DNA from: Astrocystis sublimbata
Lineage: Eukaryota > Ascomycota > Sordariomycetes > Xylariales > Xylariaceae
Direction: 5' to 3'
Length of the DNA: 64,000 bases
Assembly (NCBI GenBank): GCA_022453515.1
Contig: JAJNNY010000080.1
Location: forward strand, 62,001 to 126,000
Part shown: positions 21,462 to 35,041 of the stretch, piece after piece
Position numbering within the stretch: position 1 is the stretch's first letter
Layout of the letters: each line of letters starts with the position of its first letter
Position numbers and translations under genes: made by a program
Notes under the pieces: generated by a model
The model's input: the letters and a program-made list of their open reading frames with translations, nothing else
Databases searched by the model: none
Told to the model about the DNA's origin: nothing

Positions 21462-24400
21462 TTACATGTACAGGCTCGATGGGCGATGCTCGATGGCTAA
21501 CGACGAAACAAGATCAGCCTATCCCCTGGCCTGTCCCGCCTGTGCTCGTTCGTCCAGCTGTGCCTACATGCTGCATGTCTGACAAGGCTTGAGCGATGCT
21601 GAGCACCAAGCGACAACTCCAGCCGAGCATGATGCCGAGCGTGACCCTGAGCCCCAGGGCCCGGAGCGCCCGGCAACGAGCGCGCTGGACGCTGGGATTG
21701 GACCGCTCGCCTGGTCGGGGAGGTACTCGTAGGTGTTGTCGGGAGCACGACTATATGAGGATGTGAGGATATCGACATTGGGCTAAAGCAGTCCCGGAGG
21801 GCTGGGACGGCCAGTCCACCATGACGCAGCCTGTGCAGAAAGGCATCGCCAAGCCTCGTGCGGTCGCCCGTTTCCGACGATAGCCCATTTAACAGCTGCA
21901 GGGCCTTGGGCTCTATCGAGACGGGATGTGCTGCTGCAAGGCTCGATCCCTACGCCGACACAACGTCAGGCTCGCCACCCCGGTCGTCGTCGCTGTGCTC
22001 GTCCTCGTTGGCTTCGTTGTCGTCGCAGTGTCAGCTCGACCTGTTGTCCCCGTCCGACCGGCCATGCTCCGCCTGCTACTGGCTGGCATTTGTTGCCCGT
22101 CAAAGACTCAGCCGCCGCCCGCTGCAGCGAGATGCGAGCTGCCAGACTCCTGTCCAACGTGATACGTCCCGTCCCTTCTATGATGAAATGATCGTGGGAT
22201 TGGCCTATCCAATGAGTATTTGCCGTCCGGATACATACCGAATGTGCCTGTCCGGCTTACCGTCGTCTTACCGTCTTGCAGTCCTCGCATTGTTGCACGT
22301 CCACAGCATCGGCTTCTTGGTCCGAGAGACCCGCGTATGCAGTAATCATCTCACGGCTATATAGATGACAGCCTCGAAGAGGGCGTCTTTCCGCCCGTAC
22401 CGACCGGTGAGGGAGATGCGCATTTTCTTACTCAGGCGCCGTTGTACTGGAGTATATCTTCAACATGTGATCGCTGTGGTTGGTCTGCGCGATGTATTTC
22501 CCGAATACCACACCACGTGGTTCTTCGCTAGTGCCACAGATCCGGTCAAGGGTCATGCCAGAAGTACATACATACGTCGTGGGCTCGTGGGCTCGTGGGC
22601 GACGACAAAAGCCGTTTGGTTTCTTTCCGGCTACTAATGTACGGGGTCTTGATGCGACGTTACTTGGCCCGGCCATATTAGCGCCGAGAGAACCAACGAC
22701 ACCGCTATCGATGAATCATATAATTCTATCATCACGATTCCGTGCCGTCCTGATTGTCGTGCTTGATTGTACATAGTCATTCGTGCGACGCGGCGGGTGT
22801 TTCGCAAAAACCAGCGCATCGTGACCGATTGTCCAACATTGGCACTCGACCAATGAGACGGTAAAGGATTGCGTTCAACAGGATTTGGCCACTTAGGTCG
22901 CAGAACCTAACATTTCCCGCACTCTATCGGGGCATCCGACGACGAATTTCTCAAAAAGCTGTTCAGTGCACTTTATCCTCCTGGTGCGACATCTCTCTAC
23001 GAGTAAGGCCTGCAAACTTCTGCTTTCAAGGGGAAATACATAGATAGCTCTACATAGGGTATCCCTACATACACATTGTGGCAAATTGCGAACGTCAAGA
23101 GCAGCTCTTTGCCAGAATTACCTACAATGAGCTTATTGTGTGCTAGGAATAAGCGCCGCTTATCCGGTGGTCGCGGATCACATCCGGTCAGGAACCACCG
23201 GGAAGTGGGTGATGAGTGTCAGAAGGAGGGTCGAATGATGAGAATGGAGTCGGGCGAGTCGGACGAGTCGGACTAGTCGTGTACAAGTAGCGCTTTGTCC
23301 CTGAGCGAACAGCTTGTGATACTGGAAATCTTACTTAAAGGGGCAGAACTTACCCAATTGATCTTGGAGCCGTCTAGGGCTAGATGCCCTTGACGTAGTA
23401 ACTACGTATCTAGATTAGATGGGTTTTTTTCGCGTGGTCGACGATCTCACCACTTAAACACTTCCTTTGGCCGTTAGAGTCTCGACAGTACCGAGGGTAC
23501 CATGCGAGGCGAGGGAAGATGAGGTCCTTTAGCCTCCACGCTTACCAGGGATGCCATGCCCTGACTATTATAGTGTGAGCCCGTGTGGCTTTTCGAGGTG
23601 GAGTGCCGGATGCTTGCCGGGTGCTACCTAAACTAACTTCTTCTAGCCCACGAGGAGCCACCCCTGGTTCCGTTTGAGAAGCAAGACGAGAGCCCTGCAC
23701 TAGGGCTGAGAGAGCTGGAAAAGTTGTTATTTGACAGGCCTGAATAACAGACGTTCCAGACCTAGCGACCTGACTCCCTGGCGTCTACCCTGCAAAATTT
23801 TATCATCATTCGCCGTAACATAGCCGCCAACGACATAGTCTCACTCAGATCCCAGGTAACATGATTTGGGTATGCGCAGTCAGTGTGCAGGTATTGTAAA
23901 TTTCAAATGGGTAGCAGACCGACAAAACCAACGCATCGCAGTGGGGTAGGCCACCGGAACATTGTTCCAACCTAATTCATTCTAGAAAAACTAGAAACAC
24001 GTTGGATGGGACTACTAATTAGTATTCTTAGGCGCATGTATGGGCAATCATCTGACTTTTTCATAAATCTCGGTTTTGCGCTCGGACTCGATGTATTGCA
24101 TCTTGAAGCTGCGGTCAAAGGCTCATGAGTTGATGCGCTGTCTGTGAGATGGTGACCGCTGTGATCAGATCTCAATTGCGTGATACCGCAATTCGATGCC
24201 ATTAAATCAAAGATTCTATGCAGCTCGGAGTGCACGAGCCAAGCAGCAACATGTCAGTATCATCCCACGGAATCTCATAATACCCCAGAAAAAGTGTTTT
24301 TCTCGGCGTAATAGAGCTTATCAGTTTATCAGTTTAATAGCTCGATGGCTTGATCTACATCTACATGAACTCGCTTTCAGGTTCCTGTCAACCTGTCATA

Positions 24401-27400
24401 ACACGTCTCAGAGCAGTGTTCTAGGCCATATAAGCCGTATGATATGACGACCATGCGCTCACCTGAGGGGCTTGGGCGTCGGGAACTGCACTTTATAGTC
24501 AACTAACTGCACTCGACTTCGAGCATGATTACCTAACCTACCTAGTACTTATGTAAGTCTACAGAGTGGTACGCTGTTGATGTAGTGTACATTGCTCAGC
24601 AAGTATAGTACGTATCGAACCGACTGTGCGGAACTTGGATCGAATGAGCCAAGTCGCACCAAACGCTGGCAATGGTCCCGAGTGGTCACATAAGGTTCCA
24701 CTAGTCACCAATTCACCGTTTAGTGTCTTCAAAAGCTTCGCTAGGTAAGTCCGATTACCGCTAGAGGCCTGGTGGCACATGGATTTGAGGGCTGGGAAAG
24801 GGGCAAGCCAGTCCAGGGCGGGTGTGGCGCTTCGTTATCATGACGTGAATTCCCTGCCTGGCTTGCCTCCCTTCCTTCAAAATTGAGACTTAATTTACAT
24901 CCTTCCCCCGTACCGAGCTGAAACTACCATACACGTGTTACGGTACTCTATTGGTGCAGTAGTGTATGCCACTGTCCTCTCCACTCCATACGCTTTGCCG
25001 CTTGTGTGTATAATGGCCCAGGGGAGCCATGTCCGCCCGGGTACCAGTACCGCACGCCCCCCATCTCGCCCATTACGATCCTGTGGAATCCCAGAGACTG
25101 CAAATAACCGATAGGATCAAATGCATTGTCGCGGCGTGATCAAGTTGTCGGCCGATGGGCAGTGCTCAACGACAGCGCTATAGTATGTTACACGTATCTG
25201 CTGTTCCTACAACCTGCGTGCTGTACCGGTACCGGCGCCTAAAGAGAGTCATACCGTTGTGTTAGACTCCACTGTTGGGTTGAGCAGTGCAGGCGGTGAG
25301 AGACTGAGGATCAGGCTCGAGCTTGATCATCCCGCTCACATGACCAACAAAAAGATTTCCAAGTGCGCCACGATCCTGGCCTGACGGTTGTGTAGTTGGG
25401 CGTGGCATTTCCCTGTGCAGGGATGTTCTCATTCGGGACTTTAAAACCGTGGAATGGCCGGTGTATGTAGTGTAGTAGTATGTAGTATCGGCTGTTGATA
25501 GGATTTGCGATGAAATCCCCGCAAAGATCAATTCCTCAAGAAACAACCCCAGTTACAGGGCCCCTCGGCCCCAGCCATGAACCCCAGCAGTCGCCTTGAT
25601 GCACGGCCAGGATCTGTGTTGTGTGTCTTGTACTTACCGTATCTGTAACAAGGTGAGGGAGGTAGGTATGTCAAGCATGTGTCAGCCCTCCAGCGGTGAT
25701 TGCTGACAGGGAAAAGATGCTTCCCCATACTTGATATAGCCAGACTCCGTGGAGTGGTAGCAACACTACTGGGGCTTGTCGCCGGTAGCTCTTGGTATCA
25801 GCAATGCCAACTATACGGATTCTAGGGTTAAGTGCTGATGGGCACGGACAAAGTAAACAGGTAGTGACCGCCCACGGGAGGGCTGAATGAGCCCAATCCC
25901 ACAAGCAGCTCAAAGACTGGGGGGTCTCCGCGGCGCTTTTGCTTGCGGGTTTTCAAATCGATTCAATTTTTAGTGTTAGAGATAGGAAACAGCCACTAGT
26001 TTACGGTTGGAGGGAATCAAGACCCTTCTCGCAGATAACGCCGCCACGTATCAGACTAAGTATTGTAATGCTGACTTGCAGAATAATTGAGTCATTGCTC
26101 TTCAACTGTTCTGAGATCACATGTCTTGTATTTATCTGTGAGCAACGGCTACAGGAGATATCCCAGGACCGGTGCATGAAGAATAAGCTGTAATATGACG
26201 TTCTTGCCGAGGTCAATTGCTACCTAGACCAGCTTCCAAAGAGATGGATGGCATTCACAGAGCTACATCGTCCAATCTAGAGCTATGTTGCCGTGTATTA
26301 CATGATTGTGGTTTGTATATTGGACACCTTAACTTGTGCATAGCTCAATCACTGTATACTATACTATCTTCCTGTCTGTATCAGGTACCATGTAATAGGG
26401 GTACCCCCAATTGGGGTCATCCAGCCGCAGCCATTGCCCACCCAAGCTTTTGCTTTGAAGGTACACACATAAGCACACACACATGTGTATGTATGTACGT
26501 GAGCGATTCAAGTAGGTATGGACCAAATGTTTGTCTGAAAAAGTGGCGAAGTAGTTTGAGAGTTACGAAGCACTTGTTGTCATCTCACCATATCACGACC
26601 TCCAACCGGCCAGATGCTTTATAATCGCAACCATCTGATCCGTACATTGGTTCATGCTCTATAAAAATCCAGCTTACTTTAGGCCATTGCCCGAGGTCTG
26701 CTTTGTACCCCTGCAATCTGTGCCTCATTCCGGCATACGCGTACATCGAGCATTGATGATTTACTCATTGGCCTTCATCGCGATTCGTCCTTTTCACGGT
26801 ACGCATGACTGAAGAAACAGTGCAATGCCTTCAGCACGGAGCATTGCATCGCAATGCACACCGTCTGCTCTCCATAGCAACCAGTGTTGCCAGGCATCGC
26901 TCAATGCACCCCAATCGATCAATTGCAATCCAGAAGCGTACATCCGTAGTTGTTGGACAGCAGAGCCGAGGGCGCTAATTGGACGGATTAACTTGATTGA
27001 CCTCCTTTCGTTGGAGGCGTGTTTTTGTCGTCGTAATTGCTTACGAGCGGGTAAGGTAATCCGCTGACCACCGCATCATCCATCTCTATAGAGAACCGTG
27101 ATTGCCGTATCAGGAAACCAGCAGGAATCAAACGGTTATTGGCCGCCCTGATTACGAGATATACCAGGTTTTTGGATACTTACATAGGGATAGGGGCACG
27201 AACGACGCTGCATCGGAAGTGCATACTAGTAAGCGGAACAAGGCAAGTGAGGCGGACATGGTCCTCTTGCTCATTATACTGGCCTAGTGCCCGTTTTCTA
27301 ATGCAGTCTGCACAATGGAGTATAAGCCAAGAAGCTGGTTTAGGCATGACAGATCATGATGAAATACCTCTCAGTAGAGAATCGCTTGTTGCTCGGCGGG

Positions 27401-30400
27401 ACCGGCCGGAGCTGATGCAACTCTGACTTACAGGGCTTCGCATTGCACGTAATGAGAACCAACGGTATCGTGATATATTTCCTAATCCAGATCCAATTGC
27501 ATTCGGTAAGGCTGAACCCATGGGTATTATGAACGTATACGGGCCGGGGCTATACACTTATACAGTAGGTAATTATAGCATACGAACACCATACTACTAG
27601 GTAGTTACTGCGAATCGTGACCGGCTGGTGTAGCTTCATGGGATGCGTTTGCGATTCTTTTGAAACCGGACAAGCTATAGTTGTTTTCTTTTTTTGGTAA
27701 ACCCAATGTCTGAGGCATACAAGTTAGTAAATGGATGATCATCCGATCAGTACCTTAAGCCTCTCCGAGGACTTGGCACGCCGTCAACGTGCTGCACCTC
27801 GGGCCGCTACTTGTGACGGCTCTATTTTGTCCGTATACTGTGGTGTGTATGTATAGAATAAACGGGCTTCTGCAATGATTAAGCCCAACTCCAAGCCCCG
27901 ATCCACTGCAGGCCGGGATTGTTTCTAGATTTTTTCCTGTTGGGTTCATTATACCTGGTATTCCGACTCAACCGAACTCGGGCGGGACTTAAGTCTTGGG
28001 GTCCAGCCATTTCATAGCAGCACAGATATAGGAGCCCAATCGCTCCAAAAATTGAAGAAGTTGAGAGAGACTACATCCAATCACTAAGCACTTTGAATGC
28101 TTGCCATGAAGGATCAGCACCCCTCTCGTTCAATGGAGGGACAACTAACTACGGACTCGGAGTACAGAGCATCAGAGCAATGCGATCGGGTTCCCGGGTT
28201 ATTACAAAACCGAATTACGTATTTGTGATTGTGGGAGTTGGTCTAGCCTACTGCAATGTTGCAGAGCCGATTTCACCGGTGAGTCTGACAGACCTCAATA
28301 TGTGCTTCTATCATCTTAATACATCGCTATTGAACCTTGGTAAACAGCCAAGCCATGGACCGGACGGGCACGGGCCAGCCTGGACCCTCGGATTTCCATG
28401 TTTCATGTGCGGTATGATTGGCCCTCTAGGATTATATTGATATACTAGGGAGTATACAGCGTCGGCGCTCTGACAGTACTGCGACAAGTGACCAACGAAG
28501 AGTGACCAGGCGATGTCGCATACAGATACCACGATGCAGCCACCTCGTCAATCATTGTCTTAGGCTGACAATGAACAACACAGAGAGATGATACGTCTCA
28601 CCCCGGCTGAATGTATTCAGATTAGCGGTCAGAGCCCGTTTTACTATTTCACATGCGAAAGGGCTACTCAACCGGTGGGCATGGCCGCTTCTCGTCATCA
28701 AGAAGTTGAGACGACCTCATATGCGATCTTGGCTGAGATCTCGGCAGTCAAAGGAACGAAAAGCCTTCATCGATACTATGTTGCAGAGTTCGTTCGCTAC
28801 CGAGGCACGCGCTTTCGTGTCACATCTGATAAGGGATGCCGTACGATTTCCCAAATCCTTTGACATCGAACATGCGCCGCGTGGGTTCGGTCAGCCATTA
28901 TCGCCGCCGATCCCCGTGGCTGCTGCATGCACCGTGGCATCGCAGCAAAGTCCCTGGAAAAGATCAATCGCATGTTTATTACGTCGCGCTAAGAGATCAG
29001 GTCAGGCCAGGCAGGCTGGGGTCTCGTCGAGTCTGGTGTGAGCGTTCAGACGATCTCCATATCGGTGAAGCGGTTCTCGCTGATCACGTCCATCCCCGTC
29101 ACATTGCGACTTCGATGTGATGGGAAAAGCAACTCTCAAGGCTACGCTGACCCAGCATGCTGGCTAAGCGACGCAACAACGGCCTGGGGTTGGCGACCTA
29201 ACCCAGCAATCGGATTTTGGGCTGAATGACCGGTCAGATTGGATGCAGTATGGCAGATCCCCAAAGCAGTAAGGTCCTGCTAATAGTTGAGCAACCTTGA
29301 CATTATCATCCAATCCCATTTGCCATCCCAGAGGGAAAGTTCAACAGCATAGTAGCTCTGTCCTGTCCAAGAGTAGCTGCATGCAATTCCGGTCTGCCGC
29401 GGTCACCAGGCACACGATGACTAGTTCGCATATCTACAAGCTTAGTCAAGACGTCGACGAGACTATCTATCTCTGAAGCGAGATCGCCCAATCATTCTCT
29501 GCTGCGTTGTGGTCGGTCAAAAACTGTATCTGGTGATCCCTAGATCGCCTACGACCAATGCGTCAGATCACAGCAAGGAATAAACCTAGCATCTGCATTC
29601 AGACCTGTGAGAGAAACCGAGTCATAGTCGCGTCTCGCGCCATTTCCAGCTGACGCAATGGCACCCATCCCCTGATGGTGTTTAGTAGCCCGGCCCCCTG
29701 TTCTTGTCGTCGAGTGCCCGGGTGTCCGACAATACCCTTCGAAGTTCATTGGGCTCGGTCCTAAGTTGAGATAGTGACGTGAGCGCTCTTGATTGCGCTC
29801 GCTTCCTGTCCGATACAACCCAGCGCAAAAATGCCGCGTAACCGGGATTTTCTCTCGGGGTGCCTGCAAGCCTTCACCACATCTCACCATAGAGGTAAAC
29901 TTTATGTTTATCATATGGTATACAATGACAACAACGCTGCCAAGCCACTTGCTGGCTGCACTCATTCTCCTATCTGCCCTGTGAGGGGTAGAGGTAGGGT
30001 GCAACTCGGCGCAGCAGTCTCGTAGGATGCGTCGTAGCCGGGATGATACGCCCGGAAAACGCCAGAGCAAGCCTCGTATCTATCGGCACACGATTTTCCG
30101 CTTCAAAAGATGTTGAAAAGTATCGCTGCTGTATATTTGCTGTGTCCGGTTTCATCTCGAACCCTTCCCCGGTCCTGTCGGATCGGCAGCTTCATTCGGT
30201 ATCCCGATACATGTTCCGAAGGCCTCGGCTGGATAAACGGCGCATGAGACATTTAAGTCTGCTTAGTGCGGATATCGATTTAATTGATTTCCGAATGTGA
30301 AGTAAGCAATTCGAGCTTTCCAATAGCGATTAAACACGCGTGCGTTTTTTGTCATGTTCGGTAGTCGCCTGATCATGAGATGTGAGTTATCGGAAGGCAA

Positions 30401-33400
30401 GGTGTAGAGAAGAGGCAGGCCAAGATCATTAACAAGACCTTCTAGGCTTGGTATCCGGTCGTTATTGCGCTTTCTGCCGGTTCATAGTTGTGTCGATTAT
30501 TGGACAGGTCGGATCAATGCATCGGAAGTGGGATACCTTGAATATACCTTGTCTTCTATACATCTCTTCATTGCGAGTCAGTGTTGAGCATGAGAGTATT
30601 GTGTGTCATAAATGACACAAACTCTGTCAGAGGCAAAGACGTCGCCGTCAAGGAATACCATCCGCGGCTGATACCTCGGTCAGCGACTTTATCGTGAAGC
30701 TATATCGGAGCAATCGTGAGGCGAGGCAACACACCATTTATTTTCTACTACAATTTCAGTATGTGACATTTACGCCACTAGGAGGTATATGACTCACTGT
30801 ACTTCAACCCAATCTCCCTATGTAGCTTTCTGTGATAGCGCTTTTGCCGTCGTGAAACGATGGCCCTCGCCGTGATTACAGTTTAGGTGGCGATGTGTCA
30901 GCGTCGACACCACCAACCTTAACCCTTGTCAAATGACTTGTCGCCACCGACCGACCTCTACGCAAGATGACCTGTAGATATACGATACACGTTGGCCTTT
31001 ACGGCGAAGCCAAAGCTCGTGACCTTCCGATATCATCAATATGCGCGTAATCTGAGGCGGCTATCGCGCTTGTAGCTAAGGAGGATTGTATCCGGTTTTG
31101 GTGGGAGTCGGGTCGGTTGTACTTTGGCTTTGCCCCTTGTCGAACTTCTGTCGATGGTTCTCAGTTTGTCTAAGGTTGTTAGATTGTTGTTAGATTGTTT
31201 TTTCAATGTGCTTGGTCAAACAGTAATAAGGATGTTCAGCATGAAGGCGACATACAGTAAAGGCGGTGGAACATTTGGTTTTATAGGGTCAAAGGACATG
31301 AAAGCTCCGCAATTACTCCGCCTAAGATTGAATTGCTATTGGCACATGGTTTAGCATTTAACGAATAGTAAGACCGCCTGAGTAAGGACTGCTGTCACAC
31401 AATAGGCAGAGACAAGTTTCTTTTGGTTATGACTTTATCCAGGTTGATCCCAATAAATAACAGACATCCTTCCATACTCCGAGAGTTTCTTTTTTTCGTA
31501 AAGCTCAATTCATTGGGTATATTCGGAGTCGGGGCTGACGATGTTGGGCAGCCTTGTAATACGCGTAACGGATTACTATTGTAATGGTGGATTCCTTCAG
31601 CGGAGTTGCGCAAGCAATGGGCCTATCACAAGTGATATATCCTTACAAGAATAGCCTTTGATGGCTCAGGAATTTGAGATCATATTCCATGGCAGCATGA
31701 CTGATCCTTAAGTCTTCATCTTGGAACTCGATTGTGGTGTCAGGTTCATTGCGATTTAGAGACCGAGTGCGTATCGGTGTCGCAATATAAAACTACATCG
31801 ATAATAGCCGATTGTATTTGCCAGTGTGAGTAGGCTTGGGCGTGGAAAGGATATCATGTCCGTATCCAGCATAGCAGTAGCCTCAATGAATCCTTCATCG
31901 TACGAGAATTCCACCCTTTCATCTAGGATTCAGGGGGCTAGATTGTTCGATCTAGTGTACCCACAAATCACATACACACGAGCTACTTGGGGCTCACTTC
32001 AAATAGCAACAAATCAGGCCCTACTGAGTATCAGAGCTATTTGAGACTTCCAGCAGCTAAAACTGCGTTCGAGCAGTTCCAACATCCTTGGGATCTCGCC
32101 GACTATGAAAAGTACGTAGCCCCACGATAGAGATATTGAATGCTAGGTCGCAGTGATCCGTGCATAGTCGCCGAGCACGTCATCTCAGCCATATTGCTTG
32201 GGGTAGAACTTGGCGTCGGGCCTGGGCTATGTGATTGTCTTCTTCAACAGTCTGGGCAGATCAAACGAGATCGAATATTGCGAAATGAACATTTCATCAA
32301 GTGATTCTGTATTCACGATACATCGGCGTTTTTGTTCTGTTTGTGTAGGCGTCTTTAAAGATACGCCCTTTCCCCTAATCCTGCCCCAGGATTACGAATA
32401 GGGGAGACTTTAGTAGCCCTCGACCCAAGTGCTTAGCCATGGCAACAGCGGATCGGCCTTCCTTTTGGCCACTGGCAGGTAATTAAGCTTATATAACCAC
32501 TGTAAAGACACTGATCCCACATTGTTACGGGGTCAAATTTACCAAACTCCAGTCTATGAACGGCCCGCCAGCTTATAAAGCAATGACCGGATCAAATATT
32601 CGTAGACATCGACGGACAAGGCGTGGGAAAAATTAGGTACACCAGACCCTCGAATATCGTCTATGGGGATTTGGTACTGATTGCTATAGTGGTTCCAGTC
32701 AGCTACCTATGGTATGGCTTGAGCGATGCAATCAGCTGTAGGCGACGAGCACTAGTTTGTCCACTGTCAGGTAAGCACGCCAATACGCCGTCAGGGAGGA
32801 AATCGCAGCTCAGAATTGGCTTTCTATACTAGTAACAGAAGTCTGTAATTATCCGTTACGAAGAAACTCAAGTTATAGAACTTGATGAGCATCTGATTGG
32901 GACTAAATCGAAGACCAAAATAGCGGGTGCTTCCTCTCGGAGATAGTAAGTAATGTTCAATCGCGACGGGTGATACTATGTTCACTTTGTGACATGATCG
33001 TGACCGGAATAGGTACAGACGTAGGGAAAATAGTCGTTTTAAGAATTTATCAAATATATGATGTTTTTCTGGCAAAGTTACGCATTGCTGACTGCAGTAA
33101 ACGAGGGTTTCTACAAGCCAAAGGGGCAATATTGTACTTTTGAGAGCATCACCAAAGACTGCCAATGGTGCAAATGACTGTCGGTGTGCGGCACGGCCGA
33201 GCTTAAAAGGGAACGCTCAGCGTCACGTTGCCCACCTACCAATACATGCGAAGGGTCGACTGCTGTTTATTGTCCCAGGCATATATTGAATTTATCTTAA
33301 GGGGTATCAATGTTGTTATTCATGAACAAGTCCCATAGCGTTGCCAAGTATAATTTGAATTTGTGTTTAGAAAGGTTCACTCAGCATCGGGTAACGACTT

Positions 33401-35041
33401 CGAGCCGGTGGCACTATTCAGATTGTTATACAAAGCAGATGCTTAGGGCTACCTAGTGTGAAACTCGGAAGATGAGCCTGTGTACGGCTTCCCAGCAGCC
33501 TGGTTCCGACTTGACCGACAACCTTGCTCAAGGAGTAGGTGCCTAAAGTCTCGTGCATGAAAAGAAGTCACCCGAAACCACCCTGACGCCAAGGTAGATC
33601 GGATCTGCGTGGAGAACCGGGTTCCCCCTAAGCTTGGTCAGAGACATGGTTCAATCCATGGGGCGCAAACTAGGAGGGCATATGGTTGAAGCGGTCGGGT
33701 CAGGGGGTCCTAATGTACAGTACAGTACGCAGCAAGGGTGAGCGACCAGTATTCTCAGGATATTCTTCCCACGTTTACTAAAACCTCTCACACTTGGTAC
33801 GGACGGTGGTTTGGAGCAGCCTCTAAATGCCTTGCAGGTCATTGAGCTGTTTATTCGAATTTCATTACTCCTCCCTGAAGCTAGTTTGGGATTTCGGCCG
33901 CACCTCTATCCCCAACGATGCCCTGATTCGACTATCTACCTGGCTTAGGGCAATCACTGTACTCACTGCCCTCGTATCGAAACATTCAATCCCGTGATGT
34001 GTAGCTCACAAGTTGTGCTAGCGGTCAAATGGAACGGAGAGTGCAAGTAACCACTCAGAAATGAGCTGCTCGACCGGCTCAATGCTAGATACAGCACTTT
34101 TGTGACACCATATTGCGTTGTGCTCGAATCGTGAACAAGCCCCTACTAATTTACGGTATTTTGTATACTGACTTCCCAATACCGCCTCGCTAGCCGATCT
34201 CTTCCTCCCAAAAGTGTTCACGAATTGGTTGTACAAACTTTAGCCGGCCCCCTCCCCCGGTTTGAGCCAGGGCGAGCTGCAGCTGCAACACATGGGTAAG
34301 GGATTGGCAACTGCATGGGATTTTCAAAGCCACTTAGCCTTCGATGATTTGTCACGTACCACCCGACTGGTATCTGGATCTGACCAGATAGCGTCGCAGA
34401 TTCCACACATGGAAACATACCGTGAGCCGAAACCCTGACGCATGTGGCAAAACGGTAGTCTACTTGGCGGAGACCCCTATCTCTGCCCAGAACTTCTGCC
34501 CTATCAATATCGTTCGCATCCCGACAATCCGGATGCTTCAATCAATCACTAATCTCGTCCCGTTCATGTTATACGAACGATCTGCATTACGTCTTATGGT
34601 ACCACGAGAATCTGCTGTAGATGATAGAAACTGCCGATCAACGAAAATGATTGCAATCGAAAAAAATCTGTAAATGCAGGCAAGCCACCCCTAGGAAGTA
34701 GGTATGTACTTAGATAAGGCAAGATGCATGTGAGAATAAAGTAGTGCTACAAGTTCGAGCAAGTCACCATGCCCCAGAAAAACGCACCCGGCCTAGAGGA
34801 ACGGTAAGCGTGGGGTAGCACCAGGGGTAACACTAGCCCCAGACTCTCCGCCAATAAAGACTTTTTTACTCGCCGTCTTGGCGTACCGGCCCGATTCCGA
34901 CGATACCCGGAACTCGCCTCTTGAAAGAAAGGCGAAAAATCTCGGACGCGGGGAGAATATAGTAAATTGTCTCCATCCCAGCCCGACGAGTAAAGCCAGC
35001 GGTTGCAACGTTAATACGACCGACCAATCGCCTCGTATCCG

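Larger units (their letters stand above)
19937..35041. other. Gene-poor stretch, 15 kb
   Basis: I find no supported gene. The longest frames (168 aa at 21858-22364 +, 173 aa at 29549-30070 -) lack domains, hydrophobic patterns and splice logic, and overlap equally long frames on the other strand. Base composition looks intermediate, not as AT-rich as the RIPed core near 51 kb. Visible simple elements are a G-tract cluster at 20775 and an 8 bp array at 21429. It may hold decayed genes or transposons, regulatory DNA or lncRNAs, but sequence alone does not show which. Confidence 0.6.

Noticed and set aside
21858..22364. 168-codon frame in the gene-poor tract
   Set aside because: No domain, compositional pattern or splice logic; two other long frames overlap it.
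33648..33657. GGTTCAATCC resembling a tRNA B box
   Set aside because: No matching A box, cloverleaf stems or T-run could be found around it.
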